From positions 1 through 12,395 of the forward strand of contig JAIFMR010000114.1 in NCBI GenBank assembly GCA_020048255.1: a stretch of 12,395 bases of DNA. Direction: 5' to 3'. How positions within the stretch are numbered: position 1 is the first letter of the stretch; each line of letters begins with the position of its first letter. Below the pieces are notes generated by a model. It was not told where the DNA came from and made no database searches. It saw nothing but the letters and a program-made list of their open reading frames with translations. Below, piece by piece: positions 1-6,779 of this stretch. A program made the position numbers and the translations under genes. The DNA comes from Rhodoferax sp. Its GTDB lineage: Bacteria; Pseudomonadota; Gammaproteobacteria; Burkholderiales; Burkholderiaceae_C.

Positions 1-27
1 GAATTTGGAGACAAGAGGTAAATCATC

Positions 28-1125
28 ATGCAAGGACCCTTGATTGAATCATTGGCTCGCCAAGGCATCAGCCGGCGAAATTTTGCCAAATATTGCGCCA
101 CACTGGCGTCCATGATGGCCTTGTCGCCCATGGCTGGCCAAGCCATGGCACAAGCGCTGGCAGCGGCCCCTTCGCCCAAACGACGACCCTCCGTGATCTG
201 GTTACCGTTTCAGGAGTGCACAGGCTGCACCGAGGCCATTACCCGATCGCACTCGCCCACTCTGGAGAGTTTGATTTTTGAATCGATCTCGCTGGACTAC
301 CAAGAGACCCTGATGGCGGCTGCCGGTCATCAGGCCGAAGAAGCCTTGCAGCAAGCCATGAAAGACAACGCCGGCAAATACCTGCTGATTGTGGATGGCT
401 CGATCCCCTTGGGGCTGGATGGTGCGTACTCCTGCATTGGCGGGCGCTCCAATCTGGAAACGCTCAAAGAAGTGGCCAAAGGTGCCGCAGCCATCATTGC
501 CATGGGTTCCTGCTCGTCATTTGGCGGCTTGCCCAAAGCCAACCCGAACCCAACCGGTGCGGTGGCCGTGCGCGACATCATCAAAGACAAACCCATCATC
601 AATATCCCGGGTTGCCCGCCGATTCCGGTGGTGATGACTGGAGTGCTGGCGCACTTCCTGACCTTTGGCACCTTGCCTGAGCTTGACAGCCAGGGACGAC
701 CCAAATCCTTTTACGGTGAAACCATTCACGACCGTTGTTACCGTCGGCCGTTTTACGACCAGGGCAAGTTTGCCAAGACCTTTGATGACGAGGGCGCGCG
801 AAACGGCTGGTGCCTGTTTGAGCTGGGCTGCAAAGGCCCGGTCACATACAACTCGTGCGCCACCACCAAGTGGAATGCGGGCACCTCGTGGCCGGTCGAG
901 TCGGGCCACGGTTGCCTGGGCTGCTCAGAGCCCGATTTTTGGGACGCAGGCAGTTTTTACAGCGCCTTGTCGGCACCAGCCAATCCCATGCAAAAAGTAG
1001 GTGTGGCTGCCGGTGTAGGTCTGGCTGCCGGGGTAGCTGCCACGCTGCTCAATCGCTCCAAAAAAGGCGCGGCCAAAGCTGCGCATGAAACCACCACGTT
1101 GGCCGACCTGGAGAAACAACCATGA
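28..1125 (+). CDS. hynS: [NiFe] hydrogenase small subunit, Isp-type (group 1e-like), Tat-exported
   Basis: Electron-transfer subunit of a membrane-bound [NiFe] hydrogenase, carrying three Fe-S clusters between the active site and the membrane partner. The 365-residue protein starts with a twin-arginine signal (S15-R-R-N-F-A-K21) followed by a hydrophobic stretch, so it should be exported folded with the large subunit. The proximal cluster ligands are C64 and C67 (ECTGCTE), C162 (GSCSSFGG) and C196 (PGCPP). The distal cluster is H234, C237, C262 and C268, and the medial [3Fe-4S] cluster is C277, C296 and C299. Residue 66 is Gly where oxygen-tolerant enzymes have an extra Cys, so the standard oxygen-sensitive cluster is predicted. 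A C-terminal hydrophobic helix (about 324-342) followed by basic residues should anchor it in the membrane. AGAGGT at 14-19 is the ribosome binding site. The stop overlaps the isp1 start (ATGA). The Isp subtype is inferred from the neighbours. Confidence 0.95.
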   Translation: MQGPLIESLARQGISRRNFAKYCATLASMMALSPMAGQAMAQALAAAPSPKRRPSVIWLPFQECTGCTEAITRSHSPTLESLIFESISLDYQETLMAAAGHQAEEALQQAMKDNAGKYLLIVDGSIPLGLDGAYSCIGGRSNLETLKEVAKGAAAIIAMGSCSSFGGLPKANPNPTGAVAVRDIIKDKPIINIPGCPPIPVVMTGVLAHFLTFGTLPELDSQGRPKSFYGETIHDRCYRRPFYDQGKFAKTFDDEGARNGWCLFELGCKGPVTYNSCATTKWNAGTSWPVESGHGCLGCSEPDFWDAGSFYSALSAPANPMQKVGVAAGVGLAAGVAATLLNRSKKGAAKAAHETTTLADLEKQP

Positions 1126-1781
1126 ACGACATGCAATTTTTGACCTGGGTGCGCGGCACTGGGCTGAATCTGGCCATTGGCATTTTTGTCATTGGCGTGT
1201 TGTGGCGACTGCTGGAGGTGTATGGCCTGGGCCGCAAACCTGACTTGTCGGCGCCCCGCGATCTCGCCGGTGCCTCGGGCTTGCACACCGTATTTCGGCG
1301 CACCTTTCCGGCCGAGGGCATGCTGAAAAAAGCGCCCATTACTTACATTGGTGGGGGTATCTTTCATGTGGGGCTGGCGATTGTGGTGTTTTTCTTTGCC
1401 CCGCACATCCAGCTCTTTGAGAGTCTGTTGGGACTTTCGTGGCCCGGGCTACCCTCGCAATTTATCGATATGGTGACCATCGTCACGTTGGCGGCCTTGC
1501 TGGTCGTGCTGGTGGACCGCGTCAAGAACCCGATCAAGCGTTATTTGTCCACCTTTGAAGACTGGTTTACCTGGGTTCTGACGTTTTTGCCATTGCTCAC
1601 TGGCTGGCTGGCGGTGCGGCATTTGCTGCTGCCCTACACCACCATGCTGGCGCTGCACATCCTCACCGTTGAGTTGCTGCTGGTGTTTCTGCCATTTACC
1701 AAACTGTTTCATTCGTTTACCGTGTTTGGATCACGCTGGTTCAACGGTACGGTCAATGGTCATAAAGGAGTAGCGGTATGA
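1122..1781 (+). CDS. isp1: Isp1: NarI-like cytochrome b membrane subunit
   Basis: Membrane haem-b subunit expected to take electrons from the hydrogenase small subunit and pass them to Isp2 or the quinone pool. The 219 residues contain about five hydrophobic helices (roughly 14-32, 76-93, 115-132, 148-166 and 173-192). Candidate haem ligands are H82 in helix 2, with H179 and H197 in and after the last helix. The 18-residue spacing of H179 and H197 equals that of the two C-terminal haem ligands of E. coli NarI (H187 and H205); H95 and H167 are other candidates. It overlaps hynS and isp2 by 4 bases each, implying translational coupling. The order hynS-isp1-isp2-hynL is the one known from Thiocapsa roseopersicina. 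The family assignment rests on topology, histidines and position. Confidence 0.88.
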   Translation: MNDMQFLTWVRGTGLNLAIGIFVIGVLWRLLEVYGLGRKPDLSAPRDLAGASGLHTVFRRTFPAEGMLKKAPITYIGGGIFHVGLAIVVFFFAPHIQLFESLLGLSWPGLPSQFIDMVTIVTLAALLVVLVDRVKNPIKRYLSTFEDWFTWVLTFLPLLTGWLAVRHLLLPYTTMLALHILTVELLLVFLPFTKLFHSFTVFGSRWFNGTVNGHKGVAV

Positions 1782-3043
1782 GCGCCACACTAGAAAAGGG
1801 CATACGCGTCCTCAAAGAGGTCATCGACGCGCCCATTGCCAGCTATTTCAGCAGCTGCATCCATTGCGGTCTGTGCGCTGAAGCTTGCCTGTTTTATACC
1901 GAAACCGGTGACCCGAAATACACGCCAATTCACAAGTTGGAGCCATTGCGCCGTGTTTATGAACAAGAGTACACCTTGCTGGGTCGGGCCAAAAAAGTGC
2001 TCGGTCTGTCCAAACCCGTGACCGATGCCGAACTGGGCGAGTGGAAGGAACTGGTCTATAACTCGTGCACCCTGTGTGGACGCTGCTCTGCAGTGTGTCC
2101 GGCCGGCAACGACATCGTCTACATGGTGCGTAAACTGCGTGAAGGCATGTCGGCCTCGGGCAACGCGCCGGAGGGCATCATCGGCGCCGTCAATCGCACC
2201 GTGACGATCGGCAGCCCGATGGGTGTCAAACTGCCTGCGGTCAAGGCGCAGATGAAGCACGTCGAAAAAGACTTTGGCATTCCGATCCCGATGGATGTGG
2301 AGGGCACCGACTACCTGGTGATGCTCTCCAGCATGGAGATCATGAACTTCCCCGAGTACCTCGGGGCGATTGCCAAGATCATGAAACATGCAGGCAAGAC
2401 CTGGACACTGAGCTCCGAGGCCTTCGAGGCTACCAATGCCGGCATGCAGATTGGCAACTCCGATTTGGCAAGGCTGATTGTCAAACGCATTGTCGATGGT
2501 GCCGAAAAGCTCAAGGCCAAAACCGTGATCAGCCCGGAGTGTGGCCACGCTTATACCGCGCTGCGCTGGGAGGGTGCCAACCTGATTGGCCGGCCCTTTA
2601 CCTTCAAGGTACAGCACATTGTGGAAGTGCTGGGTGATCTGCAAGCGCAGGGTCTGCTCAAGACCGAAGGTATGGAGAAAGACCGCCTGACCTTCCACGA
2701 TCCGTGCCAGTTGGCACGCCGTGGCGGGGTGCTTGAGCCGCAGCGCCGGCTGATGAATCTGGTGGCCAAAGAGTTTGTCGAAATGCCCGATGCAGGCTAC
2801 ATGAACTGGTGCTGCGGTGGCGGTGGCGGGGCGTCGGCCATTGAAGAGGGTGAACCCCTGCGCATGCAGGCGTTCAAGGTCAAGAAGATGCAATTTGAAG
2901 CTGTCAAGCCCGACCGGGTGGTGACCGCCTGCGCCAACTGCCGCATCGTGCTTGAAGAAGGGCTGGAACATTACCAGATGGACTTGCCGGTGGTGGGCTT
3001 GACCGAAATGGTGGCTGACCACCTGGTTGAAAAAGGAGATTGA
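1778..3043 (+). CDS. isp2: Isp2: HdrD-like iron-sulfur protein with CCG domain
   Basis: Soluble, heterodisulfide-reductase D-like electron carrier, probably on the cytoplasmic face next to Isp1. In its 421 residues two ferredoxin-type 4Fe-4S motifs appear first: C27-x2-C30-x2-C33-x3-C37 and C97-x2-C100-x2-C103-x3-C107 followed by Pro. The C-terminal half has one complete CCG motif: C310, C345-C346 (in WCCGGGGG) and C385-x2-C388. Where a first CCG domain would be expected only C255 (PECGH) is conserved, so the second non-cubane type site seems to be missing. The start overlaps isp1 (ATGA at 1778), with an AAGGAG ribosome binding site just upstream. The physiological acceptor is not shown by sequence; sulfur compounds or the quinone pool have been proposed for such enzymes. 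Confidence 0.9.
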   Translation: MSATLEKGIRVLKEVIDAPIASYFSSCIHCGLCAEACLFYTETGDPKYTPIHKLEPLRRVYEQEYTLLGRAKKVLGLSKPVTDAELGEWKELVYNSCTLCGRCSAVCPAGNDIVYMVRKLREGMSASGNAPEGIIGAVNRTVTIGSPMGVKLPAVKAQMKHVEKDFGIPIPMDVEGTDYLVMLSSMEIMNFPEYLGAIAKIMKHAGKTWTLSSEAFEATNAGMQIGNSDLARLIVKRIVDGAEKLKAKTVISPECGHAYTALRWEGANLIGRPFTFKVQHIVEVLGDLQAQGLLKTEGMEKDRLTFHDPCQLARRGGVLEPQRRLMNLVAKEFVEMPDAGYMNWCCGGGGGASAIEEGEPLRMQAFKVKKMQFEAVKPDRVVTACANCRIVLEEGLEHYQMDLPVVGLTEMVADHLVEKGD

Positions 3044-3046
3044 GCC

Positions 3047-3493
3047 ATGGCGATTCAGAATGAAAAAGAGTTCAAGGCCGCGCTCGCCGCCTTGCCATTG
3101 GGGCGCCAGCGCCAGGTCGCTGCGGCTTTTGCCCAACGGGTGATGGACTTGTGCCACGATGTGCGGGTGAAAAACGCGTTGGCAGCGGCAGCGCGAGCTG
3201 ACATTACCGATGACGAGCTGGTGCTGGTGGCGCATTCGGCGCACAGCGCACGGGTTGAGAGTTACACCCAGTGTGGTCGCGACTCGGGTTGGGTGCCGGC
3301 TGCGGGGCACTTTGTGTCGCGAGCAGCTGAGTGCTGTGTGCGTGCAGCCGCCGAGGGCGAACCGGTGGCCTGGGAGGCCGCCATGCAGGCGCGCTTGGCA
3401 CGCACCTGTCAAACCGTGGCAGATGGTGTGGGCACTGACAACGATGAGGCCGCCGCGCAGTACCAGATCCTTGAAACCTTCCTTAAAAACTGA
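3047..3493 (+). CDS. Small cysteine-containing protein in the hydrogenase operon, unknown function
   Basis: A 148-residue protein that I do not recognise, placed between isp2 and hynL with 3 bases to isp2 and 11 to hynL, so it is surely co-transcribed. AAAGGAG ahead of the ATG at 3047 supports the start. It has no signal peptide and no membrane helix, so it should be cytoplasmic. It looks mostly helical and Ala-rich, with cysteines at 36, 76, 96, 97 and 121 and histidines at 37, 63, 66 and 88. The pairs C36-H37 and C96-C97 could bind metal or a cluster, but there is no known spacing motif. Operon position suggests an accessory role for this hydrogenase: a chaperone for the large subunit, an assembly factor, or a partner of Isp2. 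It does not look like a HupD/HynD-type endopeptidase, since the short Asp/Glu/His metal motifs of that family are not evident. Confidence 0.8.
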   Translation: MAIQNEKEFKAALAALPLGRQRQVAAAFAQRVMDLCHDVRVKNALAAAARADITDDELVLVAHSAHSARVESYTQCGRDSGWVPAAGHFVSRAAECCVRAAAEGEPVAWEAAMQARLARTCQTVADGVGTDNDEAAAQYQILETFLKN

Positions 3494-3504
3494 GGAAAAC
3501 AGAT

Positions 3505-5286
3505 ATGAGCAACACACAACGTATTGTGGTCGACCCGGTCACCCGCATCGAAGGCCATCTGCGCATTGAGGCGCAAACCGATGCTGATGGCAAGATCACC
3601 CAGGCCTACTCTGCTGGCACTATGGTGCGCGGTATCGAGATCATTTTGCGCGGCCGCGACCCGCGTGACGCCTGGGCCTTTGCCCAGCGCATTTGCGGCG
3701 TTTGCACACTGGTGCACGGGCTGGCATCTGTGCGCTCTGTGGAGGACGCACTGCACCGTGCGATTCCCTCCTACAGCATTCCGCGTAACGCAGAGCTGAT
3801 CCGCAACCTGATGATTGCCACGCAATACATTCACGATCACGTCATGCACTTTTATCACTTGCATGCGTTTGACTGGGTTGACGTGGTGTCCGCGCTCAAG
3901 GCCGACCCCAAGGCCACCTCGGAACTGGCACAAAGCATTTCCAGCTATTCCAAGTCATCGCCAGGCTATTTTGCCGATGTGCAAAAAAAGGTGAAAAACT
4001 TTGTTGAACAGGGCCAGCTGGGTATTTTTTCCAACGCCTACTGGGGGCACCCGGCCTACAAACTGCCACCCGAGGCCAATTTGATGGCGGTGGCGCACTA
4101 CCTCGAAGCCCTGAGCTGGCAGCGTGACGTGGTCAAACTGCATGCCATTTTTGGCGGCAAAAATCCGCATCCCAACTTTGTGGTGGGGGGTGTGCCTTCG
4201 GCCATTTCCGTGCAAACCAGCGCCGGCCCGCAAAACGTGGGTGGTGGTCAGGCCGCTACCGCCGTCAATATGGTGGGGCTGCAACTGGTGCAAAACGTGA
4301 TCAAACAAATGCAGGAGTTTGTCGATCAGGTCTATGTGCCCGACCTGCTGGCGATTGCCTCGTATTACAAGGACTGGGGCGGTATTGGCGACACCGGTGG
4401 CAATTTCATGTCGTTCGGTGATTTGCCGGGCAAGTCGATCTGGGACACTGAGTCGTTCCTGATCCCGCGTGGGGTGATCTTGGGTGGTGACGTGTCAAAG
4501 GTTCACCCGATCGACTTTGATCAGGGCGATGAGATTCAAGAGTTTGTCAGTCACTCCTGGTACAAATATGGTGCTGGAGACGCGCAGGGCTTGCACCCGT
4601 TCAAGGGTGAAACCGAGCTGAACTACACCGGGCCCAAGCCGCCCTATGAGCAACTGGACATTGCGCAAAAATACTCGTGGATCAAGTCGCCCCGCTGGAA
4701 GGGCAAGGCGATGGAAGTCGGCCCGCTGGCCCGGGTGTTGCTGATGTACGCCAATGGACACAAACAGACCAAAGAGCTGGTTGATTCCACCTTGAAAACC
4801 CTGGATGTGCCGGTCAAAGCGCTGTTTTCTACCCTGGGCCGTACCGCGGCACGTGGGCTGGAGTCCAAAGTGCTGGCCGACTCGATGCAGGGCTGGTATG
4901 ACGCGCTGATCGCCAACATCAAGGCCGGTGACGTGCGTACCTTCAATGACCAGTATTGGAATCCATCAAGCTGGCCCAGCCACATGCAAGGCGTTGGTTT
5001 GATGGAAGCGCCACGCGGTGGCCTGTCGCACTGGATCGTGGTGGATGATGGCAAGATCAGCAACTACCAGGCGGTGGTGCCCAGCACCTGGAACGCCGGC
5101 CCGCGAGATGCGTCCGGTCAACCCGGCCCGTACGAGGCCGCCTTGCAACACAACCATGTGCTGCAGGATGTCAAGCAGCCGCTGGAAATTTTGCGCACGG
5201 TGCACAGTTTTGACCCTTGTATTGCGTGCGCCATTCATGTGACCGACCCAGAAGGCGAAGAACTGGTCAAAGTCAAAGTGACTTGA
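3505..5286 (+). CDS. hynL: [NiFe] hydrogenase large subunit, catalytic
   Basis: Catalytic subunit that splits or forms H2 at a Ni-Fe(CN)2CO centre. The 593 residues begin with the family motif PVTRIEGH (E16 and H18). The N-terminal nickel motif is RxCGxCxxxH (C64, C67, H71), and the C-terminal one is DPCxACAxH (C572, C575, H578). The conserved APRG motif with the active-site arginine is present about 90 residues before the end. Maturation should cut after H578 and remove a 15-residue tail (579-593) once nickel is inserted. The protease for this is not in the window. There is no signal peptide, so the protein is expected to cross the membrane together with the Tat-signal-bearing small subunit. 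GAGG at 3492-3495 is a plausible ribosome binding site for the ATG at 3505. It ends 10 bases from the converging DUF3567 gene, with no obvious intrinsic terminator between them. Confidence 0.96.
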   Translation: MSNTQRIVVDPVTRIEGHLRIEAQTDADGKITQAYSAGTMVRGIEIILRGRDPRDAWAFAQRICGVCTLVHGLASVRSVEDALHRAIPSYSIPRNAELIRNLMIATQYIHDHVMHFYHLHAFDWVDVVSALKADPKATSELAQSISSYSKSSPGYFADVQKKVKNFVEQGQLGIFSNAYWGHPAYKLPPEANLMAVAHYLEALSWQRDVVKLHAIFGGKNPHPNFVVGGVPSAISVQTSAGPQNVGGGQAATAVNMVGLQLVQNVIKQMQEFVDQVYVPDLLAIASYYKDWGGIGDTGGNFMSFGDLPGKSIWDTESFLIPRGVILGGDVSKVHPIDFDQGDEIQEFVSHSWYKYGAGDAQGLHPFKGETELNYTGPKPPYEQLDIAQKYSWIKSPRWKGKAMEVGPLARVLLMYANGHKQTKELVDSTLKTLDVPVKALFSTLGRTAARGLESKVLADSMQGWYDALIANIKAGDVRTFNDQYWNPSSWPSHMQGVGLMEAPRGGLSHWIVVDDGKISNYQAVVPSTWNAGPRDASGQPGPYEAALQHNHVLQDVKQPLEILRTVHSFDPCIACAIHVTDPEGEELVKVKVT

Positions 5287-5296
5287 CCCTTAGAGC

Positions 5297-5605
5297 TTAG
5301 TGAATTAGCACCGGGTTTTGGGCCAGCTCGGCGTATTGTTCCAGGGTGTCCTCGACTTCTTCTTGGGTCGGGGTCTTCTGCTGCCAGGCAGAAATGTGCT
5401 GCTGGAACAGTTCCGCCCAGGATCCGTCCAGGTACACCTCTTTGCCGCTGCGTTTGTCAACGATCTCAAACCCGTGACGCGCCAGCCGGGGCACGATCAG
5501 CACCTGCTCACCTTCTTTGAGCGTGTCATGAGGCACGTCTGCCGCCACCGCGTTGGCCAGCATGTGGGTCACAGAGTAAGTGTCAGAGTCGTATAGCGTG
5601 TGCAT
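5297..5605 (-). CDS. DUF3567 family protein
   Basis: Small 102-residue soluble protein typical of Burkholderiales and of unknown function. The recognisable core is GFEIVDKRSGKEVYLDG with the following acidic helical segment (EEVEDTLEQYAEL) and a C-terminal VLIH; matching to DUF3567 is from memory of the family. I chose the ATG at 5605 (start MHTLYDS) over a TTG two codons upstream, because family members start with a similar M-x-M/T-L-Y and because the TTG abuts a likely -10 box. It converges on hynL and follows the DUF3108 gene on the same strand, with no sign of a functional link to the hydrogenase. Confidence 0.88.
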   Translation of the reverse strand: MHTLYDSDTYSVTHMLANAVAADVPHDTLKEGEQVLIVPRLARHGFEIVDKRSGKEVYLDGSWAELFQQHISAWQQKTPTQEEVEDTLEQYAELAQNPVLIH

Positions 5606-5611
5606 GGGCAA

Positions 5612-5617
5612 ATTATG
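5612..5617 (-). promoter_or_regulatory. Possible -10 box (CATAAT) 6 bases before the DUF3567 start
   Basis: On the minus strand CATAAT matches the sigma-70 -10 consensus at five of six bases and lies six bases before the ATG at 5605. Transcription would begin at or next to the start codon, giving a leaderless or near-leaderless mRNA. No good -35 box is seen at 16-19 bases upstream, and no Shine-Dalgarno sequence precedes the ATG. Confidence 0.4.
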
Positions 5618-5674
5618 CTCGAATCCTGTAAGGCCTTGCAGATCGCGGTCAATGTTGCAAATTCAAGACCCCGT

Positions 5675-5701
5675 GGCGCCGACCGGTACTCAGTCGGCGC
5701 C
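5675..5701 (-). terminator. Perfect 9-bp GC-rich stem-loop at the stop codon of the DUF3108 gene
   Basis: GGCGCCGAC (5675-5683) and GTCGGCGCC (5693-5701) are exact reverse complements separated by a 9-base loop. The TGA stop of the DUF3108 frame (5690-5692) lies in the loop. The stem is strong, but the following minus-strand sequence is not a clear T-tract, so intrinsic termination is possible rather than certain. It may instead stabilise the mRNA end. Confidence 0.4.
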
Positions 5702-6761
5702 TTCCGCAGGCTCGGTGCTGGCCCATTGTTGGTCCACGCTGTCGCCGTTGGTTTCGGTGATGCGGATACGGGCGGGCAAGTAATTCAGCTGGGGTGACAA
5801 CCAGACTTCCACTTTCTGGTCATACAGGTCACGCGGGTTGCGCTCCAGCTTCAGGCCCACGATGGCGCCACCAGGCATGGCCAGTGATTCGCTCGCACCC
5901 ACGGTAAACAGCCAGATGTCTGCAGCCCGTGGTCCTACCGTCTGAAGCGCCACAGTGGTGCCAGTTTTGAAGCGATCCGGGTCCGAGGCCAGCAGTGCAC
6001 CGAGTTGCATCAACACGCTCAGGCGATCTTGAGCACCGGGCAACAGCACCGCATCGGGGGTGTTGGCACTGAAAGTGACTTTGCCCCCCGCATAATTGAA
6101 ATGCGCTGCCACTTCACTTTTGTATTTGTCGGCAAAACGCTCTGGCGCCAAGCCCACGGGGGTCACTTGGCCGCGGCTGGTCTGCATGCGGCTCAATCCA
6201 AAAGCGCTGTAGCTCAGCCGCGCGTTGTAACTGGCGCCCTGGTTGCGCCAAAGCAACTCTGCGTTCAAGGAAAACGGGAACTTGTTGGTTTTCAGGTTGT
6301 ACAGCAGCCGGGTGGATGCGCTCAGCTTGCTGGCGTCGAAGCGGTAAGGCTTCTCCTGTGCCGGGGCTTCGGCACTGGCGGTTTCTGCGGGTTGGTCCGC
6401 CAAGGCGACATCCGCGGGTGCCGAGTCCGCTGTCGCTCGTGGTGCCGGCGCCGGTTCTGGCGCTGGGCGAAGTCTCGGCGGCAGGGGGCGCGGTACCAGT
6501 CGATGGCTTGGTCGGGCGAGTGACTTTGGCCGGCTTGGGCGCTTGGATGGGGGGCGTGGCGTTCAAGGGCGCAACGGGGCTGGCCAGCGTGATGGCGCGG
6601 GTTTCAAAAACCATGCTGACCTGCGCCAGCGGCGGGCGGGCGGGCGGCGCCAGCGGGATCAACTGCAACAGCCCCGCATGCGCCAGAAGCACGCCCAGGA
6701 CCAGCAGCAACCAGCGTTTGAATGCGAAAGGACGAGGCATGGGTGCCACTAAAATTGACAT
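5690..6761 (-). pseudogene. DUF3108 envelope protein split by an apparent frameshift
   Basis: One gene read in two frames. The N-terminal part, from the ATG at 6761 (or the ATG at 6740), has a basic start, a hydrophobic anchor (KRWLLLVLGVLLAHAG) and a proline-rich stretch typical of Comamonadaceae DUF3108 proteins. The DUF3108 domain continues in a second frame, 237 codons from a TTG at 6403 down to 5690, with hallmark segments such as AELLWRN, GLAPERFADK, RNPRDLYDQKVEVW and LPARIRITETNGDSVDQQ. The second frame stays open upstream into the proline-rich linker (PEPAPAPRATADSAP), so the switch lies in about 6440-6480 and a single extra base would explain it. Past the switch the first frame becomes Arg- and Gln-rich and does not look like protein. 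A sequencing error, a real mutation or two separate products are all possible. The function of DUF3108 is unknown; an envelope location is likely. Confidence 0.75.
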
Positions 6762-6779
6762 GCTAAAGGGAATCTACCC

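Noticed and set aside
1790..3517. Long open frame of about 575 codons on the minus strand, opposite isp2 and the small ORF
   Set aside because: It is a shadow of high-GC codon use. The plus-strand genes carry clear family motifs and the antisense product has no recognisable domain.
6430..6490. Programmed ribosomal frameshift in the DUF3108 gene
   Set aside because: No slippery heptamer, downstream pseudoknot or internal Shine-Dalgarno is visible. A mutation or sequencing error is simpler.
6755..6760. Perfect -35 consensus TTGACA just before the FAH-like gene
   Set aside because: The matching -10 position would fall on the start codon (about 6778-6783) and has no resemblance to TATAAT, so this is probably chance.
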